Positions 16,793 through 24,481 of a stretch of 55,811 nt of DNA are shown here, one piece after another; within the stretch, counting starts at the first letter, position 1, and every line of letters begins with the position of its first letter. This stretch comes from Mycobacteriaceae bacterium. Lineage in GTDB: Bacteria > Pseudomonadota > Gammaproteobacteria > Burkholderiales > Burkholderiaceae_D. Below the pieces are notes generated by a model. The model did no database searches. It worked only from the letters and a program-made list of their open reading frames with translations, and was not told the origin of the DNA. The position numbers and the translations under genes were made by a program. The stretch covers positions 1 through 55,811 of the forward strand of contig CAJCHO010000110.1 in NCBI GenBank assembly GCA_903970145.1, read 5' to 3'.

Positions 16793-16869
16793 TGGTAGGC
16801 GCGATTGGACTCGAACCAACGACCCCCACCATGTCAAGGTGGTGCTCTAACCAGCTGAGCTACGCGCCT
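16793..16869 (-). tRNA. tRNA-Val (GAC)
   Basis: A 77-base cloverleaf on the minus strand begins AGGCGCGTAGCTCAGCTGGT and ends CGCGCCTACCA, with CCA encoded. The anticodon stem CCACC/GGTGG encloses TTGACAT, giving anticodon GAC (valine). A strong terminator follows. The accessory XRE/HEPN-like and AbiE genes lie on its 3' side, where tRNA-targeting elements insert, though I found no duplicated 3' end. Confidence 0.95.
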
Positions 16870-17012
16870 AAAAAAAGGAACGGTATTGTAGCACGCACCG
16901 GGAACGGGACCGAGTACCACCGTAACAAAGTCGTCATGGGCGATTCACATACGTGTCACGAGCGGCTGGTCAAATGCGTGTCAATTCATAGACGCGCCGC
17001 ACAATCGCCACC

Positions 17013-17813
17013 TTGACGATCGAGACAAACACAGTAAATCACTACCGCACGATATGGATCTCCGATGTCCACCTGGGCACCGCGGGATGCAAGGCAAAAT
17101 TCCTCCTCGATTTCCTGAAGTTCAACGAGTCCGACACGCTGTATCTGGTCGGCGACATCATCGACGGCTGGCAGCTGCGCAAGGGCTGGAACTGGCGTCA
17201 GTCACACAATGACGTGGTCCAGAAAGTCCTGCGCAAGGCGCGCAAGGGCACGCGCGTCATCTATGTCCCGGGTAACCACGACGAGTTCGCGCGCGACTAC
17301 GTAAACCATCATTTCGGCGGTATCGAGGTCCTCTACGAAGCGACCCACGTCACCGCGCAGGGCAAGCGCCTTTTGATCACCCACGGCGACCTCTTCGATG
17401 GCGTGATCGCCCAGGCCAAGTGGCTCGCCTACCTCGGTGACAGCCTCTACACCTTCGTATTGGCGCTGAATCACTGGGTCAATCGCGCCCGCGTGCGCAT
17501 GGGATTCGAATACTGGTCGCTCTCGCAGTACTTAAAGCACAAGGTCAAGAACGCCGTCAGTTTCATCACCTCATTCGAGAACGCGCTGATCCAGGAGGCG
17601 CGCCGGCGCGGCTTCGATGGGGTGGTCTGTGGTCACATTCACAAGGCCGAGATCCGCGAGATTGACGGGCTGCTCTATTGCAATGACGGCGACTGGGTCG
17701 AGAGCCTGACCGCCCTCGTCGAAACCCAGCAGGGTGAACTGCGCATCGTTGAGTGGACCGTGATGCGCGATACCGAAGATGAGCGGGTGGATGAAGCCGC
17801 CCTTGCAACCTAG
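17013..17813 (+). CDS. UDP-2,3-diacylglucosamine diphosphatase-like metallophosphoesterase
   Basis: 266 residues from a TTG start; no better start is visible and there is no clear ribosome site. All calcineurin-type metal motifs are present: ISDVHLG (residues about 15-21), LVGDIIDGW, VPGNHDE, LLITHGDLFDG and VCGHIHKAEI. This group is annotated as LpxH-like, cleaving UDP-diacylglucosamine in lipid A synthesis, though many members are distinct from true LpxH. The next gene, nine bases away, is a family 4 glycosyltransferase, then dgkA, so a role in envelope lipid or glycolipid metabolism is likely. Confidence 0.82.
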   Translation: MTIETNTVNHYRTIWISDVHLGTAGCKAKFLLDFLKFNESDTLYLVGDIIDGWQLRKGWNWRQSHNDVVQKVLRKARKGTRVIYVPGNHDEFARDYVNHHFGGIEVLYEATHVTAQGKRLLITHGDLFDGVIAQAKWLAYLGDSLYTFVLALNHWVNRARVRMGFEYWSLSQYLKHKVKNAVSFITSFENALIQEARRRGFDGVVCGHIHKAEIREIDGLLYCNDGDWVESLTALVETQQGELRIVEWTVMRDTEDERVDEAALAT

Positions 17814-17822
17814 GAGAGCGCG

Positions 17823-18872
17823 ATGAAGATCATGATAGTCACCGATGCCTGGGACCCGCAGGTCAATGGCGTGGTGCGCACCCTGAAGTCGACACGCCGC
17901 GAACTCGAGCGCATGGGCAACGAAGTCGACGTGTTGAGCCCGCTTGAGTTCCGCACCATCCCCTGCCCCACCTATCCCGAAATTCGCCTGTCGCTGTTTC
18001 CGGGAGGCCGCGTGCGTCAGCGCATCCGCGAGGCGGCACCCGATGCCTTGCACATCGCCACCGAAGGGCCGCTGGGCCTCTCGGCGCGCAGCTTTGCCAT
18101 CCGCGCCGGCATTCCCTTCACCACCGCCTATCACACGCGCTTTCCCGAGTACGTCAAGGCACGCTTTGCAATCCCGCTTGCGGTCACCTACGCCTTCCTG
18201 CGCTTTTTCCATGGTCGCTCGGAGGCGGTGCTGGTACCGACCAGGGTCGTCAAGGCCGACCTCGAGAAATACGGTTTTGAGCCGCGTCGGGTGGTGCTCT
18301 GGTCGCGCGGCGTCGACACCGAGATTTTCAAGCCCGGTGAGAAATTCCCCAACGAATTGCGCCCGCCGATTTTCCTGTATGTCGGCCGCGTCGCCGTGGA
18401 AAAGAACATCCAGACCTTTCTGGATCTCGATCTGCCAGGCTCCAAGTGGGTCGCCGGCGAGGGGCCGCTGCTGGAATCGCTGCGCAAGAAGTACCCCGAG
18501 GTCCGCTTTACCGGGGTGCTCGACCAGCTGCAACTCGCCTCGCTCTACAACGCTGCGGATGTCTTCGTTTTTCCGAGCCGCACCGATACCTTCGGTCTGG
18601 TGCTGCTCGAAGCAATGGCCTGCGGTTGCCCGGTAGCGGCGTATCCGGTCACAGGCCCGATCGACGTGATTGGTGATTCACCGGCCGGGGCACTGCGCGA
18701 GGATTTGCGCGAAGCCGCGCTCGCGGCCTTGAAGATCGACCGCCGCCTGCCGCGCGAGCATGCCGAGAAGTTCTCCTGGGAAGCGTGTTCGCGGCAATTT
18801 GCCGAATACCTTCGGCCGATCGACAGCGCAGTATCATTGGCTCGCGATGAACCATCCCGGTCGACCACCTGA
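17823..18872 (+). CDS. Family 4 glycosyltransferase
   Basis: 349 residues from an ATG with a GGAGAGCG ribosome site. The two Rossmann halves are clear: the N-terminal acceptor domain begins MKIMIVTDAWDPQVNGVVRT (the GT4 PQVNGV motif), and the C-terminal nucleotide-sugar domain has FLYVGRVAVEKNIQTFLDLD, then SRTDTFGLVLLEAMACGCPV with the E-x7-E motif. The family transfers sugars such as mannose or glucose to lipid acceptors on the cytoplasmic face of the membrane. It is tightly placed between the metallophosphoesterase and dgkA, which overlaps its 3' end by 26 bases. The acceptor is unknown. Confidence 0.9.
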   Translation: MKIMIVTDAWDPQVNGVVRTLKSTRRELERMGNEVDVLSPLEFRTIPCPTYPEIRLSLFPGGRVRQRIREAAPDALHIATEGPLGLSARSFAIRAGIPFTTAYHTRFPEYVKARFAIPLAVTYAFLRFFHGRSEAVLVPTRVVKADLEKYGFEPRRVVLWSRGVDTEIFKPGEKFPNELRPPIFLYVGRVAVEKNIQTFLDLDLPGSKWVAGEGPLLESLRKKYPEVRFTGVLDQLQLASLYNAADVFVFPSRTDTFGLVLLEAMACGCPVAAYPVTGPIDVIGDSPAGALREDLREAALAALKIDRRLPREHAEKFSWEACSRQFAEYLRPIDSAVSLARDEPSRSTT

Positions 18873-19281
18873 GAACAAGGACGCCGAGAGCCCCTACAAG
18901 AGTGAAGGCGGCTTTCGACGGGTCCTCAATGCGCTGCGCTACTCCGGACGCGGGCTGGCGCTCGCCTGGCGGGTCGAGAGTGCCTTTCGCCAGGAGCTGG
19001 CTCTCGCCTGCATCCTCGTGCCAACGGCCTTCCTGCTGCCCCTTGGCGTGCTCGAAAAACTCGGTCTGATCGGCTCGACCATGCTGGTCCTGATGATCGA
19101 GCTGCTCAATTCGAGCGTGGAGGCCGCCATCGATCGCATTTCACTGGATCACCATCGCCTGTCCGGACGCGCCAAGGACTTTGGCAGCGCCGCGGTCTTC
19201 ATCGCCCTGCTGTTCTGCGGACTGTCGTGGCTGCTGATCGCGGGTCCCCTTTTGGTTCTCGCGCTCTCCCATCCCGCATGA
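18847..19281 (+). CDS. dgkA: Diacylglycerol kinase (DgkA type)
   Basis: 144 residues from ATG 18847, which lies within the end of the glycosyltransferase gene. The small integral membrane kinase has three hydrophobic segments (about 52-70, 76-95 and 120-141) and the signature VLMIELLNSSVEAAIDRIS followed by AKDFGSAAVF. It phosphorylates diacylglycerol to phosphatidic acid, recycling lipid left over from glycolipid or lipopolysaccharide modification, which fits the preceding glycosyltransferase. It overlaps sixA by an ATGA junction. Confidence 0.94.
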   Translation: MNHPGRPPENKDAESPYKSEGGFRRVLNALRYSGRGLALAWRVESAFRQELALACILVPTAFLLPLGVLEKLGLIGSTMLVLMIELLNSSVEAAIDRISLDHHRLSGRAKDFGSAAVFIALLFCGLSWLLIAGPLLVLALSHPA

Positions 19282-19742
19282 ATCTTTTGCTCTGGCGCCA
19301 CGCCGAGGCCGTCGATGGATCGCCCGATCTCGAGCGCGCCCTGACAGTGCGCGGTCGCAACCAGGCCCAGCGTATCGCGGCGTGGCTCGCGCCGCTGCTC
19401 GATGAGGATGCGCGCATCCTCGCCAGTCCAGCTAAGCGAACCCGCGAAACCGCAGACTGCCTCGAGCGGCCGTTTCGCGTCGAGGGCGCCATCGCGCCCG
19501 GCGCCGAGCCCGAGGCAATCCTCGAAGTCGTGAGTAGCGAATCACGCTCGCTGCCGGCCGACGGTACCCTGGTTCTGGTCGGGCACCAGCCATGGATCGG
19601 CGAGACGGCAGCGCTTCTGATCTCGGGGCTGCCCAGTCCCTGGAGCGTACGCAAGGCAGCCCTCTGGTGGCTGGTGCAACGCGCCCGGGCGGGCACAATC
19701 CAGTGGACAATTCGGGCGGTACGGGACGCGGAACACCCCTAG
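19278..19742 (+). CDS. sixA: SixA-type histidine phosphatase
   Basis: 154 residues from ATG 19278, overlapping the dgkA stop (ATGA). The phosphoglycerate-mutase fold is marked by LLLWRHAEA (the catalytic RHG-like motif with H8), ASPAKRTRETA and VLVGHQPWIGE with the second histidine. SixA-family enzymes remove phosphate from histidine residues of signalling or phosphotransfer proteins. It closes the metallophosphoesterase-glycosyltransferase-dgkA operon. Its partner here is unknown. Confidence 0.9.
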   Translation: MNLLLWRHAEAVDGSPDLERALTVRGRNQAQRIAAWLAPLLDEDARILASPAKRTRETADCLERPFRVEGAIAPGAEPEAILEVVSSESRSLPADGTLVLVGHQPWIGETAALLISGLPSPWSVRKAALWWLVQRARAGTIQWTIRAVRDAEHP

Positions 19743-19766
19743 GAGTGACGGAACCAAATTTGCGAC

Positions 19767-19816
19767 AAGTCATCAAAGGTTCATAATTGCGTAATGGGCA
19801 TGTAGTTTTCTATTCA
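19767..19816 (+). promoter_or_regulatory. Promoter region of the acyltransferase, Pho-box-like repeat
   Basis: AAGTCAT-CAAA-GGTTCAT (19767-19784) has the 7-4-7 layout of a PhoB box, with a weak match to CTGTCAT in each half. TTGCGT (19787-19792) and TATTCA (19811-19816), spaced 18 bases, could be the -35 and -10. Phosphate control is plausible given the neighbours but unproven. Confidence 0.35.
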
Positions 19817-19854
19817 TAAACTTGTCCGAGCACCGTCAAGGAAGGGAAACGAAT

Positions 19855-20664
19855 ATGTACGCTGAGCATCGGGATCTCCTCAAACCGGGCGCTGATCAGC
19901 TACCTCTGCACCAGACGCTGCCAGCCCTCTCCCCGCATTTCTCGGCCTGCATCACGCGCGCTCCCGAGGAAATCCGCGAAGCCCAGGCGCTGCGTTACAA
20001 GGTGTTCTCCCAGGAGATGGGAGCGCATCTGGCGACGTCCGAAGCCGGCATCGACGTCGACATCTACGACGCCTACTGCGATCACCTGATCGTGCGCGAC
20101 AAGGCTTCTCTCAAGGTGGTCGGGACCTATCGCATCCTGCCACCCCACGCGGCCAAGCAGCTGGGCTATTACTCGGATACCGAATTCTTCACCACGCGCT
20201 TGAATAACCTGAAGCCCATGCTCTGCGAGTTCGGGCGCTCCTGCGTTCATCCGGACTATCGCAGCGGACCGGTCATCATGCAGCTGTGGGCAGCGCTTGC
20301 CCAGTACATGTTGTCCAACGGCTATGAGCACGTGATCGGCTGTGCCAGCATCAGCATGCGTGATGGCGGCCATCAGGCGGCATCGCTGTTCAATCAGCTC
20401 AAGGCAAACCATCTGGCGCCGCCCGAATACCAGGTGTTTCCGCACAACCCGCTGCCGCTGCACAAGCTGCACAACACGCTGACCGTCGAAGCGCCGCCCC
20501 TGATCAAGGGCTATCTGCGCGTGGGTGCCAAGATCTGCGGCGACCCGGCCTGGGATCCGGATTTCAACTCGGCGGACTTCCTGATGCTTTTGTCGATGTC
20601 GCGCATGAATCCGCGCTATGCGCGCCACTTCGGCGTGCAGCTGCCTGCGGCGAACCAGCGGTGA
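19855..20664 (+). CDS. OlsB-like GNAT-fold acyltransferase
   Basis: 269 residues from ATG 19855, preceded by GGAAGGGA. An in-frame upstream extension to 19822 lacks such a site. Residues about 35-150 show the acyl-homoserine-lactone-synthase-like GNAT fold: EIREAQALRYKVFSQEMGA, DIYDAYCDHLIV, VVGTYRILP, then CEFGRSCVHPDYRSGPVIMQ. The group includes ornithine N-acyltransferase OlsB, which makes lyso-ornithine lipid using acyl-ACP, and haemolysin-like acyltransferases. No olsA partner is in the window, so the substrate is uncertain. The convergent neighbour is ppx. Ornithine lipids often replace phospholipids when phosphate is low, which would fit ppx and ppk nearby. Confidence 0.78.
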   Translation: MYAEHRDLLKPGADQLPLHQTLPALSPHFSACITRAPEEIREAQALRYKVFSQEMGAHLATSEAGIDVDIYDAYCDHLIVRDKASLKVVGTYRILPPHAAKQLGYYSDTEFFTTRLNNLKPMLCEFGRSCVHPDYRSGPVIMQLWAALAQYMLSNGYEHVIGCASISMRDGGHQAASLFNQLKANHLAPPEYQVFPHNPLPLHKLHNTLTVEAPPLIKGYLRVGAKICGDPAWDPDFNSADFLMLLSMSRMNPRYARHFGVQLPAANQR

Positions 20665-20717
20665 GACGCTTTTTTGCAAGAATTCTGGGGCGTCGCAGCC
20701 CGCCCGCCACGGCCAAG

Positions 20718-20738
20718 GCGCCGGCGCGGCGGCGCTTT
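20718..20738 (+). terminator. Weak terminator-like hairpin between acyltransferase and ppx
   Basis: GCGCCG (20718-20723) pairs with CGGCGC (20730-20735) and is followed by TTTAAT. It lies between two converging genes. The U tract is short, so efficiency is doubtful. Confidence 0.4.
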
Positions 20739-20753
20739 AATCCGCTCGCCGTA

Positions 20754-22244
20754 CTAGACGAGTTCGACCGAAAGCCCGATCTTTCCCCATTCTAGGCACT
20801 CCTGACGCAGGCTGAATTCGGTCAGGGGATGGCCGGTCAGCCACTGGGCGTCGGCGTGCAGGGCATAGCCCTTGTCGCTTGCCGCGATATGCAGTTCCGG
20901 TTCGGGCATGTCGGCGCGCCGCCGGTAAATCAGCACCGCAACGCGTAGCGCCAGCACGGCCAGCCAGTCGTTCGGACCGGTCAGCTGTCCCGATAGCTTG
21001 GTCAGCTTGCCATTGTGTCCGAGCACAATCGCCGCGAGCTTGATCTGATCCATCTTCGAGAAGCCCGGCATGTCTGCGTTCGAGAGAATATAGGCCGAGT
21101 GCTTGTGATAGCCCGAGTGGGCAATCGAGAGGCCGATCTCGTGCAGCGAGGCGGCCCAGCCCAGCACGCGTGAGATCGCCTCGAGTTCTTCCTCGCTACC
21201 TTGCGCCGCCTGACCCAGGAGGTGCTGGGCGAGCGCGCCAACGCGGCGCGCCTGGGTGCGATCGACGCCGTAGCGCTGCATGAACTGCTCGATGGTGACG
21301 TCGCGCATGTCCTGGCGCTGGCTGCGACCGAGCAGATCGTAGAGCACGCCCTGGCGCAGGGCGCCTTCGGCCACCTGCATGGTTTCAAGACCGAGCACGG
21401 TGAAGACCGCCGACATGATTGCGAGACCACCCGAAAATACCGGCACGCGGTCGGCTTTTAGCGCTTCGAGTTTTAAGCGATTCGAATTGCCTGCGCGCAG
21501 CAGCGCCTCGCGCAGGCGCTCAAGGCCGGCACGGGTGATCACCCCGTCCGAGTAGCCGTTTGACTCAAGAATCTCGCCAAGCGCCTTGGCGGTACCGGAC
21601 GAGCCGACGGCCGTCTCCCAGCCACTGGCGATGTAGTCGCGCGCGATCACTTCAACTTCCTTTTGCGCCGCAAGCTCGGCCTGCTTTAGGGTATAGCGAT
21701 CGACTTCCCCACCGGGAAAGTAGCGCAGGCTGTAGGACACGCAGCCCATGAAGAGCGACTCCATCAGGCGCGGTTCGTGCCCCTGGCCGATGATGAATTC
21801 GGTCGATCCGCCGCCGATGTCGACGACCAGCATCTGGCCGTTCTGGGGTGGAAAGGTGTGTGAGACGCCGCTATAGATCAGGCGCGCTTCTTCGCGACCG
21901 GCAATGACTTCGATCGGAAATCCCAGCGCCGCCTCGGCAGTCTGCAGAAAATCGCGGGCGTTCTTGGCAACCCGCAGGGTATTGGTCGCAACCGCGCGCA
22001 CCTGATCGGGGGCAAACGAGCGCAGCCGCTCGCCAAAGCGCTGCAGCACCGCCAGCGCCCGCTGCTGCGACGCCGCATCAAGGCGCTTCTCGCGCGTCAA
22101 CCCGGAGGCCAGACGCACCGTTTCTTTGAGACTGTCGAGTGGGTAGACCTGTGAGCCCGTGGGGGTCTCTGCGACTCGGCCGATCAGCAATCGGAAGCTG
22201 TTCGATCCTATGTCTACGGCGGCCAGCAAGCGTTGTCCGGGCAT
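20754..22244 (-). CDS. ppx: Exopolyphosphatase (Ppx/GppA family)
   Basis: 496 residues, close to E. coli Ppx. The actin-like ATPase fold begins LLAAVDIGSNSFRLLIGRV (residues about 4-22), followed by the second phosphate loop MLVVDIGGGSTEFIIG (about 137-152) and an HD-like C-terminal helical region (HEIGLSIAHSGYHKHSAYIL). It removes terminal phosphates from polyphosphate, and some members also hydrolyse pppGpp. It is divergent from ppk over a 92-base shared promoter region, so synthesis and breakdown of polyphosphate are set side by side, with relA just beyond. Confidence 0.95.
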   Translation of the reverse strand: MPGQRLLAAVDIGSNSFRLLIGRVAETPTGSQVYPLDSLKETVRLASGLTREKRLDAASQQRALAVLQRFGERLRSFAPDQVRAVATNTLRVAKNARDFLQTAEAALGFPIEVIAGREEARLIYSGVSHTFPPQNGQMLVVDIGGGSTEFIIGQGHEPRLMESLFMGCVSYSLRYFPGGEVDRYTLKQAELAAQKEVEVIARDYIASGWETAVGSSGTAKALGEILESNGYSDGVITRAGLERLREALLRAGNSNRLKLEALKADRVPVFSGGLAIMSAVFTVLGLETMQVAEGALRQGVLYDLLGRSQRQDMRDVTIEQFMQRYGVDRTQARRVGALAQHLLGQAAQGSEEELEAISRVLGWAASLHEIGLSIAHSGYHKHSAYILSNADMPGFSKMDQIKLAAIVLGHNGKLTKLSGQLTGPNDWLAVLALRVAVLIYRRRADMPEPELHIAASDKGYALHADAQWLTGHPLTEFSLRQECLEWGKIGLSVELV

Positions 22245-22336
22245 GATGTTCTGGGCCGATTGTAAGCATGGGATATTACAGAAATATGTCTGACATAATG
22301 AAAAACGCTTGAAAATTAATGATCTAGAGGTTAAAT
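22245..22336. promoter_or_regulatory. Divergent ppx/ppk promoter region
   Basis: This 92-base AT-richer region drives two genes in opposite directions. It contains CTGACAT, a near-perfect half Pho box, next to ATATGT in the middle of the spacer, but the second half is poor. Individual -10/-35 boxes are ambiguous. Confidence 0.4.
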
Positions 22337-24469
22337 ATGGATCTTCATCGATCCATTTTGCCGCAAGCTGACGTGCTACTGACCGACCGGGCTGGCCCGC
22401 AACAGAAGTTTCTCAATCGCGAATTAGGCATTCTGGCCTTCAACGAGCGGGTGCTCTCCCAGGCCGAAAACCTCGGCACTCCCCTGCTCGAGCGCCTGCG
22501 CTTTCTGTGTATTACGAGTAGCAATCTGGACGAGTTCTTTGAGATCCGAGTCGCCGGAATCAAGGAGCAGCTCCTGCAGCACTCGGCATTTCATGGCGAG
22601 GACGGGCTGTCGGTTGGCGAAACCTACGAAGAGGTCTCCGAGCTCGCCCATGCGCTCGTCGCGCGCCAATATGAACTGCTTAACAACGGCATCCTGCCGG
22701 CGCTGCGTGAAGAAGGCGTGCACCTGCACCTGGTGTCCGCCTGGACCGATTCGATCGAGAAGTGGGCGCGCGATTATTTCGCCCGTGAGATCCTGCCGGT
22801 TTTAACACCCATCGGGCTCGATCCTGCCCACCCCTTCCCGCGCGTGCTCAACAAGAGCCTGAATTTCGCGGTCGAGCTGTCCGGGCCCGATGCCTTCGGG
22901 CGTAACTCGGGCATTGCCATCGTCCAGGCGCCACGCGCCCTGCCGCGCCTGATTCGCATGCCCGACGGACTGTCCGAATATCCCTATAGCTTTGTGATGC
23001 TCACGTCCATCATGCAGGCCTGCGTTGCCGATCTCTTCCCGGGGATGGTGGTAACGGGCGTGCACCAGTTCCGCATCACGCGCAACAGTGACCTCTTTGT
23101 CGACGACGAGGAAATCACCAATCTGCGCGTGGCGCTGCAGGGCGAGTTGCCACAGCGCCACTTCGGCGATGCCGTGCGCCTCGAGATTTCCGAGGGCTGC
23201 TCGGAGACCATCGTGCAACTCCTGCGTCGCGAGTTCGCGCTCGAGACACGCGACGTCTACCGGGTCATGGGTCCGGTCAATCTGGTGCGCCTGATGCAGC
23301 TGCCCGATCTGGTCGATCGTCCCGACCTCAAATATCCGCCCTTCACCCCGGGGCTGCCCGCCGAACTCGAGAAGGCGCAGCTAAAGCAGAGCGACCTGTT
23401 CAAGCTGATTGCCAAGCAGGACGTCCTCTTGCACCACCCCTTCCAGTCCTTTAATCCGGTGCTCGATTTTCTGCGCAGCGCAGCGAGCGATCCGCAGGTG
23501 GTCGCAATCAAGCAGACCATCTACCGTACCGGCACGGATTCGGCGCTCATGGAAGCGCTGCTGGCGGCTGCGCGCAGCGGCAAGGAAGTAACCGTGGTGG
23601 TCGAGCTGATGGCGCGCTTTGACGAGGAAATCAATATCAACTGGGCCGCCCGCTTGGAACAGGTCGGCGCCCACGTCGTCTACGGCGTAGTCGGACACAA
23701 GACCCACGCCAAGATGTCCCTCGTGGTGCGGCGCGAGACTTCGCGCAATGGCGCGACGCGCCTAAAGCGCTACGCCCACCTCGGTACCGGAAACTATCAT
23801 GCGCGCACGGCGCGCCTCTATACGGACTTTGGCCTGTTTACCGCCGACGAGGAAATGTGCAGCGATGTGCATGAAGTGTTTCAGCAGCTGACCGGCCTTG
23901 GCAGTGCCAAGAAACTCGGGGCCCTGTGGCAGTCTCCCTTCACCCTGCACGGCAACATGATCTCGGCGATCCGTCGCGAGGCGCGCAATGCGCGCGCGGG
24001 CAAGAAGGGCCACATCATCGCCAAGATGAACGCGCTGCTTGAGCCCGAGATCATCAAGGAACTCTACGCGGCCAATCAGGCCGGCGTGAAGATCGATCTG
24101 ATCGTGCGCGGCGTGTGCGCCTTGCGTCCCGGGGTGGTCGGGCTGTCGGAGAACATCACGGTGCGCTCGATCGTTGGACGCTTTTTGGAGCACAGCCGCA
24201 TCTTCTACTTCCAGAACGGCGGCGCGCGCGACGTCTATCTGTCGTCGGCGGACTGGATGGATCGCAATTTCTTTCGCCGTGTCGAGATCTGCTTTCCGGT
24301 GCGCGACGCCCGCCTCAAAAAGCGCGTGATCCAGGAAGGCCTTGAGATGCATCTCAAGGACAATCAACTGGCCTGGGAAATGCTGCCCGATGGCTCCTAC
24401 ATGAAGCGTCGCTCGCGCGCCAAGCCCTTTGCCTGCCAGAGCGAACTGGCGCACCTTCTGGCCGGCTAG
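22337..24469 (+). CDS. ppk: Polyphosphate kinase 1
   Basis: 710 residues. N-terminal domain: FLNRELGILAFNERVLSQAE; head domain; then two phospholipase-D-like C-terminal domains. The autophosphorylated histidine is about residue 457 in GHKTHAKMSLVVRRE, with a second conserved region YAHLGTGNYHARTARLYTD. The enzyme makes long-chain polyphosphate from ATP reversibly at the inner face of the membrane. It is divergent from ppx and converges tightly (12 bases) on relA, linking polyphosphate with the stringent response, which in E. coli controls polyphosphate accumulation through inhibition of Ppx by ppGpp. Confidence 0.97.
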   Translation: MDLHRSILPQADVLLTDRAGPQQKFLNRELGILAFNERVLSQAENLGTPLLERLRFLCITSSNLDEFFEIRVAGIKEQLLQHSAFHGEDGLSVGETYEEVSELAHALVARQYELLNNGILPALREEGVHLHLVSAWTDSIEKWARDYFAREILPVLTPIGLDPAHPFPRVLNKSLNFAVELSGPDAFGRNSGIAIVQAPRALPRLIRMPDGLSEYPYSFVMLTSIMQACVADLFPGMVVTGVHQFRITRNSDLFVDDEEITNLRVALQGELPQRHFGDAVRLEISEGCSETIVQLLRREFALETRDVYRVMGPVNLVRLMQLPDLVDRPDLKYPPFTPGLPAELEKAQLKQSDLFKLIAKQDVLLHHPFQSFNPVLDFLRSAASDPQVVAIKQTIYRTGTDSALMEALLAAARSGKEVTVVVELMARFDEEININWAARLEQVGAHVVYGVVGHKTHAKMSLVVRRETSRNGATRLKRYAHLGTGNYHARTARLYTDFGLFTADEEMCSDVHEVFQQLTGLGSAKKLGALWQSPFTLHGNMISAIRREARNARAGKKGHIIAKMNALLEPEIIKELYAANQAGVKIDLIVRGVCALRPGVVGLSENITVRSIVGRFLEHSRIFYFQNGGARDVYLSSADWMDRNFFRRVEICFPVRDARLKKRVIQEGLEMHLKDNQLAWEMLPDGSYMKRRSRAKPFACQSELAHLLAG

Positions 24470-24481
24470 TTGGGCTGCAGC

